DNA of 8,710 nucleotides from Planctomycetales bacterium (GTDB lineage Bacteria; Planctomycetota; Planctomycetia; Isosphaerales; Isosphaeraceae), in contig DAHZZC010000955.1 of NCBI GenBank assembly GCA_027435495.1, forward strand, positions 1 to 8,710, in the 5' to 3' direction. Of this stretch, positions 1 through 6,646 are shown one piece after another. Position 1 is the stretch's first letter. Each line of letters opens with the position of its first letter. Below the pieces are notes generated by a model. That model was not told the origin of the DNA. It did not search any database and worked only from the letters and a program-made list of their open reading frames with translations. The position numbers were made by a program, and so were the translations under genes.

Positions 1-1
1 G

Positions 2-331
2 GACTTCGGCCAGCCGATCGTGATCGGATCGATCGCGCACACGGGCCAGCACGTCGTGATCTCGTCACCGACTGGCGGCTCGCTCCTGATCGGCCAGCAG
101 TTCCGGGCCGGCACCGGCGCGGTGATCCAGGGAAGTTCCGGCGTGCATGCCGCGATCGGCAACGACGTCGCGATCGGCGCCCACGCGGTACTCGTCGGGT
201 CGTCGCTCGGCACCGGGTCGACGGTCGGGGCCAACGCTTACCTGAAGAACTCCAGTTTCGACGCCGGAACCCACATCCCACCGGGCGCCATCTACGTCAA
301 CAACGTCTTCCAGGGCTTCGTGCAGGGCTGA
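2..331 (+). CDS. Left-handed beta-helix (hexapeptide-repeat) protein, C-terminal fragment
   Basis: The frame is open from the window edge, so the true start lies upstream and only about 109 C-terminal residues are seen; the stop is TGA at 329-331. The fragment is a run of imperfect hexapeptides with Ile/Val/Leu/Ala at every sixth position and Gly, Ser or Asn between, for example AIGNDVAIGAHAVLVG and the later STVGANAYL. This is the signature of left-handed beta-helix folds used by gamma-carbonic anhydrases and acyltransferases. The end, IPPGAIYVNNVFQGFVQ, resembles the capping coil of gamma-carbonic-anhydrase-like proteins (PPGAxYV followed by a short tail). No catalytic histidines can be assigned in the visible part, so enzyme, carbonic-anhydrase-like scaffold or surface protein all remain possible. 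The gene converges on the UPF0173 gene with a 28-base gap. The fold is fairly sure; the function is unknown. Confidence 0.72.
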   Translation, partial: DFGQPIVIGSIAHTGQHVVISSPTGGSLLIGQQFRAGTGAVIQGSSGVHAAIGNDVAIGAHAVLVGSSLGTGSTVGANAYLKNSSFDAGTHIPPGAIYVNNVFQGFVQG

Positions 332-335
332 GAGC

Positions 336-353
336 CCGGCAGCCGAGCGCCGG
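336..353. terminator. Possible bidirectional terminator hairpin between convergent genes
   Basis: CCGGC (336-340) and GCCGG (349-353) form a 5-bp GC stem with an 8-base loop, inside the 28-base gap between two convergent stop codons. There is no T-tract on either side, so this is a weak call resting mainly on position. Confidence 0.22.
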
Positions 354-359
354 CCCGCA

Positions 360-1070
360 TCATCGGCCGGGGATCTCGAACGATCCGCCCGGCTGCAAGA
401 CGATCGGCTCGGCGGCAGTCTCCGACCGGACGCGAGCGGCCCACGCCTCGGCGTCCTGGGCGATGGTCGGGAAGGTGTTGTAGTGGATCGGCAGAACGTA
501 CCGCGGCTGGATCAGCTTGATGGCGCGGATCGAGTCGTCGGGGCCCATCGTGTAATAGTCGCCGATCGGCAGGATTGCCAGGTCGATCCCCTCCTCGCCA
601 ATCAGCGCCATGTCGCCGAAGAGGCCGGTGTCGGCGGCGTCGTAGATGCGGAGGCCGTCGGGGAAGGTCAGGAGGAAGCCGCAGGGATTCCCGCCGTTGG
701 ACCCATCGGGCAGCGCCGAACCGTGGAAGGCGAGGGTCAACTTGACCCGGATCGTCCCGTCGAAGAGAAACGCCCCGCCGTGCTGGAGGCCATGCACCTT
801 CGGCTCGGGTAGCCCACGAAGCGGCTGCTGGAGCCACTGGGAAATCTCATAATTGGAAGCCACCGTCGCCCCGGTCCGCCGGGCAATCGCGACGGCATCA
901 CCCACGTGGTCGCCGTGCCCATGCGAGATCAGGATCAGGTCAGCCGAGACCTCCTCCGCCTTCGCCGCCGCCTTGGGATTGCCGGTCAGAAACGGGTCGA
1001 TCAGGATCTTCTTCCCGGCACCCTCGATCCAAAGCGCGGAATGCCCCAGCCACTGCACCCGGGTCGACAT
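360..1070 (-). CDS. UPF0173 family metal-dependent hydrolase (metallo-beta-lactamase fold)
   Basis: This 236-residue protein is full length for the UPF0173 (YtkL-like) family. It has no signal peptide and should be cytoplasmic. Metallo-beta-lactamase landmarks appear in order: the strand pair with LIDPFLTGNP (23-32), the metal-binding HxHxDH motif in SHGHGDHVGD (H50, H52, D54, H55), a further histidine at H116 in AFHGS, the bridging aspartate D147 in AADTGLFGDM, and the last histidine H196 in LPIHYNTFP. The family signatures TGLFGDM and the LPIHYNTFPT stretch separate it from glyoxalase II and RNase Z. Many UPF0173 proteins have a His in the position of D144 (YHAGDT-like); here the text is YDAADT. 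The physiological substrate of the family is unknown. Start ATG at 1068-1070 is preceded by GAAGAGGAG on the minus strand, 10 bases away. It lies downstream of the epimerase on the same strand but has its own promoter candidate in the gap. Confidence 0.95.
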   Translation of the reverse strand: MSTRVQWLGHSALWIEGAGKKILIDPFLTGNPKAAAKAEEVSADLILISHGHGDHVGDAVAIARRTGATVASNYEISQWLQQPLRGLPEPKVHGLQHGGAFLFDGTIRVKLTLAFHGSALPDGSNGGNPCGFLLTFPDGLRIYDAADTGLFGDMALIGEEGIDLAILPIGDYYTMGPDDSIRAIKLIQPRYVLPIHYNTFPTIAQDAEAWAARVRSETAAEPIVLQPGGSFEIPGR

Positions 1071-1156
1071 CGTGCGAATTCTCCTCTTCGGCTGGGCGTT
1101 GCCCGCGGCGAACCGGATCTTTCGGGCTCCCCTCCGCCAAACCCCGCCAAATTCCG

Positions 1157-1185
1157 AGTATAGATCGGCCGATCGGCGCGCTCAA
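1157..1185 (-). promoter_or_regulatory. Sigma70-type promoter for the UPF0173 hydrolase gene
   Basis: Read on the minus strand, TTGAGC (1180-1185) and TATACT (1157-1162) are separated by 17 bases. This is a near-consensus -35/-10 pair at ideal spacing. Transcription would start near 1150, leaving a leader of roughly 80 bases before the ATG at 1070. The spacer contains a perfect 12-base palindrome, GATCGGCCGATC (1163-1174), which could be an operator. GATC-type palindromes are common in this DNA, so the palindrome alone is weak evidence for regulation. Confidence 0.55.
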
Positions 1186-1207
1186 GCGGTTCGATCGCGC
1201 CGACGTC

Positions 1208-2164
1208 TCACGCCCTCGCCGACGCCCGATACCAGGCGACAAACCGCGCCAGGCCCTCGGACATCGGGGTCTTCGGCTCGTAGCCCAGCTCGGCTCGGGC
1301 ACGCGAGATGTCGGCAAACGTCTGGCGAACGTCGCCCGGCTGCTCGGGCATCCGGCGAATAATCGGTTCCTTGCCGAGCGCCGAGCCGATCGCCGCGATC
1401 AGGTCACGCAGCTCGACCGGATCGGAATGACCAAGATTGTAGAGATGGTGACTCTTGCAGCGATCGACGGCCCGGACGATCCCATCAACAATGTCGCCCA
1501 CGTAGGTATAATCGCGCCGGGTGGTGCCGTCGCCAAACATCGGGACCGGCTCGCCGTGCTCGATCATCCGGGTGAATCGGGCGATCGCCAGGTCGGGGCG
1601 GTTCCGTGGTCCATACGCCGTGAAAAACCGGAGGCCGGTGACCGGTAGCCCGTGCAGATGGTGAAACGTGTAGGCGAGTAGCTCGCACGCCTTCTTGGTC
1701 GCGGCGTACGGGCTGATCGGATGGTCGACCGGGTCGGTCTCGCGAAACGGGGCGTCGGGGCGGTCGCCATAAACGCTCGAGCTCGACGCGTAGACAAACC
1801 GGGGACGCGGCTCGATCCGGCAGGCCGCTTCCATCCAACGGGCGGTCGCCGTCACATTCACGTCCGCGTACAGACCCGGATCCTCGATGCTCGGCCGGAC
1901 CCCGGCCCGAGCCGCCAGGTGGACGATCACATCGGGGCGAAACTCCTCGACCAGCTCACGCGACTCCGCGCCGTTGCGGATGTCACGCTCGGCCACCCGG
2001 CATCCCGGGTGGGTCATCGCGCCGGCCAGGTTGGCCTCCTTGATGGCCCGAGGATAGAACGCGTCGAAGTTGTCGACCACCAGGATCTCGGCGCCGTCGG
2101 CCAGCAGTCGATCGACCAGATGCGATCCAATGAACCCGGCGCCGCCCGTCACGATGGCTCTCAT
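1208..2164 (-). CDS. NAD-dependent sugar-nucleotide epimerase, UDP-glucuronate 4-epimerase type
   Basis: This 318-residue extended short-chain dehydrogenase/reductase is the usual length for the bacterial family. The N-terminal Rossmann motif TGGAGFIGSH (G7, G10, G13) binds NAD(H), and D31 in VVDN is placed to bind the adenosine ribose. HLAARAGVRPS (82-92) is the typical second strand. The catalytic set is the SSSS cluster in YASSSSVYG (127-130) with Y153 and K157 in SPYAATKK. FDAFYPRAIKEANL (33-46), FFTAYGPRNRPDLAI (180-194) and the MFGDGTTRRDYTYVGDIVDG stretch (209-228) point to UDP-glucuronate/UDP-glucose 4-epimerases over dTDP-glucose dehydratases; exact substrate is inferred. The likely role is making UDP-galacturonate or a related sugar for surface polysaccharide. 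ATG at 2162-2164 has GGGGAG 8 bases upstream on the minus strand. It is divergent from the glycoside hydrolase gene. Confidence 0.92.
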   Translation of the reverse strand: MRAIVTGGAGFIGSHLVDRLLADGAEILVVDNFDAFYPRAIKEANLAGAMTHPGCRVAERDIRNGAESRELVEEFRPDVIVHLAARAGVRPSIEDPGLYADVNVTATARWMEAACRIEPRPRFVYASSSSVYGDRPDAPFRETDPVDHPISPYAATKKACELLAYTFHHLHGLPVTGLRFFTAYGPRNRPDLAIARFTRMIEHGEPVPMFGDGTTRRDYTYVGDIVDGIVRAVDRCKSHHLYNLGHSDPVELRDLIAAIGSALGKEPIIRRMPEQPGDVRQTFADISRARAELGYEPKTPMSEGLARFVAWYRASARA

Positions 2165-2341
2165 CGGCAGAACTCCCCTCTTCGACGCCGCGCAGGACCG
2201 GACATCGTCGCGCCAGTCCCAATTATGACCGATCCGCCCCGGTGCCGCGACCCCGAGGCGATCCTCCCTTCCGCGCCGCTGCGGACGTCCTTAAAATCGG
2301 GCCTCCACCGCGAGACCGCATCCCCGAGGAGTCGACCGCCG
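2165..2341. promoter_or_regulatory. Divergent intergenic region, epimerase / glycoside hydrolase
   Basis: These 177 bases separate two divergently transcribed genes and should hold both promoters. On the minus strand CATAAT (2222-2227) matches five of six bases of the -10 consensus. On the plus strand TAAAAT (2292-2297) is a second -10-like hexamer about 45 bases before the glycoside hydrolase ATG. Neither has a good -35 at 16-18 bases, so both are weak. The plus-strand Shine-Dalgarno GAGGAG is at 2326-2331 and the minus-strand one (GGGGAG) at 2174-2179. Confidence 0.3.
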
Positions 2342-4129
2342 ATGTCCCGAGCCGCCCTCGTCCTCGCCGCTTTGGTGATCCTCGACCCGATCCCCGCCCA
2401 CGCCGACGGCCCGATCCCGGTGCAGGTCGTCCGCACGGCCGACGGCTGGCAACTCCTCCGCGGCGGCGGTCCCTACTTCATCAAGGGCGCGGGTGGTTCG
2501 ACCTCGCTGAAGGCGCTGGCCGAGGCCGGCGGCAACTCGATCCGGACCTGGGGCGTCGACCACGCCGACGCCATCCTCGACGAGGCGAAACGGCTCGGCC
2601 TGACCGTCACACTCGGCATCTGGCTCGGCCACGAGCGGCACGGCTTCGACTACAACAACCCCGACCAGGTCGCCCGCCAGCTCGAATCGGCCCGCCAGGC
2701 GATCCTCCGCTACAAGGACCACCCTGCGCTCCTGATGTGGGGCCTCGGCAACGAGATGGAAGGGCCCAAAGGCGACCGCGCCGCGATCTGGTCGGCGGTC
2801 AACAACATCGCCGCGATGGCGAAACAGCTCGACCCCAATCACCCGACGATGACCGTCGTCGCCGAGATCGGCGGCGAGAAGGTCAAGAACGTCCACCGCC
2901 TCTGCCCCGAGATCGATGTGGTCGGGATCAACAGCTACGGAGGCGCCCCGACGCTCGCCGACCGATACCGGAAGGCCGGCGGAACCAGGCCCTTCGTCCT
3001 CACCGAGTTCGGCCCGAACGGGTCGTGGGAGGTCGAAAAGACCCGATGGGGCGCGCCCTTCGAGCCGACAAGCACGCAAAAGGCAGCCACCTACCGCCAG
3101 ACCTACCTCCGTTGCGTCGCCGCAAACCGGAACCTCTGCCTCGGCTCCTACGCCTTTGTCTGGGGCCACAAGCAGGAGACCACCGCGACCTGGTTCGGCC
3201 TCTTCCTCCCCGATGGAGCGCGAACGCCGGCCGTCGACGACCTGACCGAGCTCTGGTCCGGCCGACCGCCCGCCGATCGATGCCCGACCATCCGCCCGCT
3301 CCGCCTCGAAGGCCCGACCGAGCTCGACCCCGGCGCCTCGGCGCGGGTCGCGCTCTCGGCCGACGACCCCGAACACGGCCCGATCCGCGTCCGATGGGAA
3401 CTCCGTCGCGATGGCGCGTACGCGTCCGGCGGCGACGCCGAGGCCGTCCCGCCCGCCTTCCCCAACGCGATCGTCCAGCCAACCCAGAACGGCGTCACGC
3501 TGAAGATGCCCGAGGGGGGCGGCGGCTATCGACTCTACGCGTTCGTTTACGACCGCCAGGGCGGCGCCGCCTCCGCCAGCCTGCCACTCTTCGTGAAGGG
3601 GCGGGTCGCGATGCCGAAGGCCCAACACGCCGCCTTGCCGCTGGTCGTCTACGAGGAGCCCGACCGTCCCCAGGCGTTCGCGCCCTCCGGCTGGATGGGG
3701 AACCAGGCCGCGGTGAAGCTCGACCCAAATTGCCGGGAGGCACCCCACTCAGGCCGGGCCTGCATCCGGGTCGAGTACAACGACCGCCGGGACTGGGCAG
3801 GCGTCGTCTGGCAGCATCCGGCGAATGACTGGGGCGATGTCCCCGGCGGCTACAACCTCACCGGCGCGAAGCGGCTGACGTTCTGGGCCCGAGGCGCCAA
3901 GGGAGGCGAGTTCGTCGGCTTCGCGTTCGGCCTGATCCCCAGGGAAAAGCCGTTCCACGACACCGCCCACGGCAAGCTCGAGCGCGTCCCGCTCAGCGCG
4001 GAGTGGAAACGGTATTCCATCGACCTGACGGGCCAGGACCTTTCTCGGATCATCTCCGGCTTCTGCTGGACCGCGACCGGCGACGACGGCCCGCTCATGT
4101 TTTTCCTCGACGAGATCCGGTTCGAGTAG
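2342..4129 (+). CDS. Exported glycoside hydrolase, TIM barrel (GH2/GH5-like, clan A type) plus C-terminal beta-sandwich
   Basis: This is a 595-residue protein. The N-terminus MSRAALVLAALVILDPIPAHA is a probable signal peptide ending in AHA at about residue 21, so the enzyme is exported. Residues 28-308 look like a catalytic (beta/alpha)8 barrel: FIKGAGG (46-52), NSIRTWG (65-71), the acid/base glutamate E138 in WGLGNEMEG, VVGINSYGG (193-201), the nucleophile candidate E222 in FVLTEFGPNG, then W285 in TWFGLFLPDG. The NE and TEF motifs on barrel strands 4 and 7 are the retaining clan GH-A pattern. Residues 312-420 look like an Ig-like linker domain; 430-595 look like a jelly-roll resembling carbohydrate-binding (CBM11-type) or CIA30 domains, ending in FFLDEIRFE. 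The substrate is not readable; a beta-glucan is a guess. Start ATG 2342 is chosen for GAGGAG 10 bases upstream and for the signal peptide. The frame is open upstream to 1721, but that stretch is antisense to the epimerase. Confidence 0.82.
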   Translation: MSRAALVLAALVILDPIPAHADGPIPVQVVRTADGWQLLRGGGPYFIKGAGGSTSLKALAEAGGNSIRTWGVDHADAILDEAKRLGLTVTLGIWLGHERHGFDYNNPDQVARQLESARQAILRYKDHPALLMWGLGNEMEGPKGDRAAIWSAVNNIAAMAKQLDPNHPTMTVVAEIGGEKVKNVHRLCPEIDVVGINSYGGAPTLADRYRKAGGTRPFVLTEFGPNGSWEVEKTRWGAPFEPTSTQKAATYRQTYLRCVAANRNLCLGSYAFVWGHKQETTATWFGLFLPDGARTPAVDDLTELWSGRPPADRCPTIRPLRLEGPTELDPGASARVALSADDPEHGPIRVRWELRRDGAYASGGDAEAVPPAFPNAIVQPTQNGVTLKMPEGGGGYRLYAFVYDRQGGAASASLPLFVKGRVAMPKAQHAALPLVVYEEPDRPQAFAPSGWMGNQAAVKLDPNCREAPHSGRACIRVEYNDRRDWAGVVWQHPANDWGDVPGGYNLTGAKRLTFWARGAKGGEFVGFAFGLIPREKPFHDTAHGKLERVPLSAEWKRYSIDLTGQDLSRIISGFCWTATGDDGPLMFFLDEIRFE

Positions 4130-4172
4130 CCGGCCGGACCGGCGTCTCCTCGGCCTCCCCATTTCCTGATTC

Positions 4173-4202
4173 TTGCAGGAGCCGGCTCCAGCCGGCGATC
4201 CG
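4173..4202 (+). repeat. REP-like palindromic element, copy 1
   Basis: GCCGGC (4181-4186), loop TCCA, GCCGGC (4191-4196) form a perfect 6-bp stem. The overlapping GGAGCCGGCTCC (4178-4189) is itself a perfect 12-base palindrome, so two alternative hairpins are possible. Aligned without gaps to 8650-8679 it matches at 24 of 30 positions. It sits 43 bases after the glycoside hydrolase stop codon, where it could also stabilise or terminate that transcript. The foot has GCAG (4175-4178) where copy 2 has GTAG. Confidence 0.6.
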
Positions 4203-4271
4203 CCCGGCACCTGGCTCCCGTTTTTTCGAGCGATTCTTGATGACGGAGTCACCGATCGATCACGATGACCG

Positions 4272-4277
4272 TAGAAT
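4272..4277 (+). promoter_or_regulatory. Weak -10-like hexamer upstream of the repeat-protein gene
   Basis: TAGAAT matches five of six bases of the -10 consensus and lies 128 bases before the ATG at 4406. No convincing -35 is found at 16-18 bases; TTGATG (4237-4242) is 29 bases away, too far. The rest of the 4130-4405 gap shows only the REP-like element and a T6 run at 4221-4226. Confidence 0.2.
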
Positions 4278-4405
4278 GAACGGGAGCAAGCGGGCGGAAC
4301 TGGGAACCATCCTCCCCGATCAATCACTCGGAACGGAACCGCCGCGGGGGCGACCATCGACCCATCACCGCATGAGTGGTCCGTCCGAACCAGGGAGCGA
4401 CACCG

Positions 4406-5557
4406 ATGTGGTCGCCTTATCGTTTTCAGGGCGTCCTGGTGGCGTCGATGATCCTGCTGGCGGCATCTCCGGCGCGGGCTCAGCACCGTGGCCCCGGTGA
4501 GCCTGCTCGAGGAGGGAACGCCCATGCGGCTCCTCGGGGCAACCCGGCCGCAATCCCGCAAATCTCGCCGCAGTTCCAGAAGCAGATGGAGCAGCAGTAC
4601 CGCCAGGCCATGCAGCAAGAGCAGGCCCAGATGGCGGCCATGGCGAAGCAGGCCCAGCAGGCTCATCAAAATCGCCTGCAAGGCTTCCAGCAGTGGGCCA
4701 AAAACAACTCCGCTTCCCCCGGACAATCCCAGGCCAGCGGCCTGAGCCATCTCCCACAGTCTCCCTACGCGTTCGCCGCCTGGTACAGGACCCAGAAGCG
4801 GCACAAGGCGATGAACAGGTCCTACGACCCGGCCTTCGATCAGTATCGCGCCTACGAGAAAACGCAACAGGCCAGCCGACACCATCACAGCCACTTAAAC
4901 CCAACGGCGACCGCACATACAACACCGCAACCGTCGTCATCGACCCTGGCGAGCACGCACCCTGGCCGGGTGGTTCCCTCGGTCCAGGCCCGGTCATCGG
5001 CGGCTCGATCCAATCCGAAGAACGCGCCACAACAGACGACGACGCAGGTACAAACCCCGCTTCAAACACAGGCTCCCGCGTCTCCATCCCAGCCGACGAC
5101 GCTCTCGTCGAACCTCCCGAATTCGACGGGCCCGATGCAAGAGTCGGTGGTTCCCGTAACGTCGGCTCCGTCGAGCAATCTCCAGCAGATGCCGCTCTCG
5201 CAGATGACCTTTGCCCCGCTCGCGAAGCCCCAGCAAATGCCGATCACCCCGATGAATTCGGCCCCGCTGGGGAATCTCCAGCAAATGCCGCTCTCGCAGA
5301 TGACTTTTGCCCCGCTCGCGAAGCCTCAGCAAATGCCGATCACCCCGATGAATTCGGCCCTCTTCCCCAATCAGCAGATGCCGCTCTCGCAGATGACCTT
5401 TGCCCCGTTCGCGAAGCCTCAGCAAATGCCGCTCACGCAGATCAAGAGTGCCCCATTGCCAAAGCCCCAGCAGCTACCGATCGGCCAGATGACCTCGACT
5501 CCGCTCCCCAATCCGCAGCAGTCGCCAACGCCGCCGGGGCAGACACAGGCCCCCTGA
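4406..5557 (+). CDS. Exported Q/P/M-rich tandem-repeat protein of unknown function
   Basis: I do not recognise a family for this 383-residue protein. ATG 4406 is chosen for AGGGAG (4392-4397) 8 bases upstream and a clear signal peptide: R6, a hydrophobic core around VLVASMILLAA, and an ARA cleavage site before Q26. Residues 51-100 are very Gln-rich with Met and Ala, probably helical or coiled. Residues 118-150 are the most ordered-looking part, with aromatic and charged residues (YAFAAWYRTQKRHK, then FDQYRAYEK). A histidine cluster follows at H159-H161 and H163. Residues 164-257 are S/T/P/Q low complexity. Residues 258-383 are a 16-residue tandem repeat running to the stop. No lipobox, transmembrane anchor or sorting motif is seen, so the protein is probably secreted, periplasmic or wall-associated. 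It converges on the TIGR03009-like gene. That it is a real gene is supported by synonymous-only changes between repeat copies in this frame. Confidence 0.8.
   Translation: MWSPYRFQGVLVASMILLAASPARAQHRGPGEPARGGNAHAAPRGNPAAIPQISPQFQKQMEQQYRQAMQQEQAQMAAMAKQAQQAHQNRLQGFQQWAKNNSASPGQSQASGLSHLPQSPYAFAAWYRTQKRHKAMNRSYDPAFDQYRAYEKTQQASRHHHSHLNPTATAHTTPQPSSSTLASTHPGRVVPSVQARSSAARSNPKNAPQQTTTQVQTPLQTQAPASPSQPTTLSSNLPNSTGPMQESVVPVTSAPSSNLQQMPLSQMTFAPLAKPQQMPITPMNSAPLGNLQQMPLSQMTFAPLAKPQQMPITPMNSALFPNQQMPLSQMTFAPFAKPQQMPLTQIKSAPLPKPQQLPIGQMTSTPLPNPQQSPTPPGQTQAP
5177..5554 (+). repeat. 48-base (16-codon) in-frame tandem repeat, about 8 units, with a 96-base higher-order duplication
   Basis: Units begin at 5177, 5225, 5273, 5321, 5369 (one codon shorter), 5414, 5462 and 5510 (degenerate). 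The protein consensus is roughly [NK][LP]QQMP[LI][ST][QP]M[TN][FS]AP[LF]x. Odd and even units alternate, so 5177-5272 and 5273-5368 form a 96-base pair matching at 86 of 96 positions, with seven of the ten differences in the last eight bases. Decay toward the 3' end suggests the upstream units duplicated most recently. Confidence 0.92.
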
Positions 5558-5668
5558 TGCGGACGCAATCGACCGACTTGACCGACATCCAGGCAGTGAG
5601 TGGCCGGGTGGACTCGGCCCATTGAGGGGAGCGATCGCCCACGCGAGATTACCGCTTTCGATCCGCCT

Positions 5669-5688
5669 CGCCCGATGGGCGGTGCCCA
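5669..5688. terminator. Possible terminator hairpins between convergent genes
   Basis: CGCCC-GAT-GGGCG (5669-5681) and the overlapping TGGGC-GGT-GCCCA (5676-5688) are two mutually exclusive 5-bp stems in the 141-base gap between convergent genes. There is no T-tract. Position favours a termination role, but the call is weak. Confidence 0.25.
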
Positions 5689-5698
5689 CCCGAGCGGT

Positions 5699-6646
5699 TC
5701 ACCGACGGGCCGGGGCGTCCGGGCGAGGTCCGGCGCTCCCCTGGCGGGGCATCTCGGCGGTCGGGTTGCGCACGACCTGCCAGTTCTTGTAGACCCCGCC
5801 CTTGAAGTACTTCTCGTCGATCGGCTTGTTCGGCCGCTGGTTGTCGAGGTAAAAAACACGCGTGCTCTTGCCGTCGGGCGAGATCAGCGCAATCTGCGCA
5901 GGCAGGAGGAACTTCTTGTCGAGCGTCAGGAGTGCCATCTTGAAGGTCTCGCGGTCGCCCTGGAGCTTCGGGATCACCCGGACGAGGTAGAAATTCGCGT
6001 TCTCCTTGTCGAGGGTCATCGAGTAGCGGGCCTCGGCCTCGTCGGCCTTCATGTTGAAGAGGAACGGCAAGGGCCCCTCATCCAGGGCACGCTGACGCTC
6101 TCCCTTCGCGAGCGGAAAAACATAAATCTGCTTCCCCTCGAAGAGGTACTGCCAGACGGCGTCGTTCGAGCAGATGATCGTCTCGGTATGAGTCTTGATC
6201 CGGGCGCCCGGCTTCTTCGGATCAGGGACCGGAACGAGCTGCTTCTTGTCGTTCTCGGCGAGCTTCAGCCGGGAGAAATCCAGGTAGGCCAGCCCCGGAC
6301 TCTGGAAGTAGGCGCTCCCCTCGTAGTGAACCTCGTCCTTCCACCGGAAGTCGCGGTCGACCCGGTAGATGCTCACGGCGAGCGTCTTGAGCTTCTCGCT
6401 CTGCTTCGCCCAGGCATTGAGGAGCCACTTCATCCGCGAGCCGTCCGGATCGATCTTCGAGGGCGCCGGCTTCGCGGCCGGCTCCGGCGCGTGCGTCTGG
6501 GTCTGGGTCTGGGGCTGAGGCTGAGGCTGGGCCGGCTGTCGCGAGGCCGTCCCCCTCGCCGGCTGCTGCTGGGCGGTCGCCACAACGGGCACCGCCGCGA
6601 TCATCGCCGTCAGCGATACCCGAAGGATGATCTGCGATGGTCTCAT
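5699..6646 (-). CDS. Exported TIGR03009-like planctomycete protein, LolA-like fold suspected
   Basis: This is a 315-residue protein. ATG 6644-6646 is chosen for its signal peptide (hydrophobic stretch after R9, cleavage ATA before Q26) and AAAGGGAG 11 bases upstream on the minus strand. Residues 27-62 are a Pro/Gln/Thr linker. Residues 64-305 are a single mostly-beta domain: KWLLNAWAKQSEKLKTL (73-89), then strands around YEGSAYFQSPG (108-118), ICSNDAVWQYLFEGKQIYVF (158-177), PLPFLFNMKADEAEARY (192-208), a long strand series to ALISPDGKSTRVFY, and a final F281 in KYFKGG. This order (carrier-like question of residue, P-x-LF helix, paired strands with a D-G turn) recalls the LolA/LppX lipid-carrier fold and the planctomycete domain TIGR03009; both assignments are from memory of the pattern. 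The partner and ligand are unknown. The gene is convergent with the repeat protein and divergent from the MEMO-family gene. Confidence 0.82.
   Translation of the reverse strand: MRPSQIILRVSLTAMIAAVPVVATAQQQPARGTASRQPAQPQPQPQTQTQTHAPEPAAKPAPSKIDPDGSRMKWLLNAWAKQSEKLKTLAVSIYRVDRDFRWKDEVHYEGSAYFQSPGLAYLDFSRLKLAENDKKQLVPVPDPKKPGARIKTHTETIICSNDAVWQYLFEGKQIYVFPLAKGERQRALDEGPLPFLFNMKADEAEARYSMTLDKENANFYLVRVIPKLQGDRETFKMALLTLDKKFLLPAQIALISPDGKSTRVFYLDNQRPNKPIDEKYFKGGVYKNWQVVRNPTAEMPRQGSAGPRPDAPARR
6495..6530 (-). repeat. Hexanucleotide repeat coding the Q-P/Q-T linker
   Basis: Six consecutive hexamers alternate GTCTGG (three) and GGCTGR (three) on the plus strand. They encode the alternating Gln-Pro / Gln-Thr run at residues 40-51 of the TIGR03009-like protein, just after the signal peptide. 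In-frame slippage here would change linker length without a frameshift. Confidence 0.75.

Noticed and set aside
1721..2341. 207-codon in-frame upstream extension of the glycoside hydrolase
   Set aside because: It is antisense to the epimerase gene, and the ATG at 2342 has a good Shine-Dalgarno and a signal peptide directly after it.
2291..3748. 485-codon minus-strand ORF opposite the glycoside hydrolase
   Set aside because: It is a high-GC shadow of the sense gene, with no recognisable domain, while the sense strand has intact catalytic motifs.
4564..4897. Met/His-rich segments of the repeat protein as a copper-binding site
   Set aside because: HHHSH and spaced Met residues are suggestive, but no known copper-binding domain or copper-resistance neighbours are present, so it is mentioned only as speculation.
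5177..5554. Regular direct repeats resembling a CRISPR array
   Set aside because: The units are contiguous in-frame codons of a protein with no unique spacers, and variation falls mainly at third codon positions.
4693..5625. 310-codon plus-strand ORF overlapping the repeat protein in another frame
   Set aside because: The three early substitutions between the 96-base repeat copies are all non-synonymous in this frame and all synonymous in the frame of the exported protein. It also lacks a signal peptide and recognisable domains; repeats without stops keep alternative frames open.
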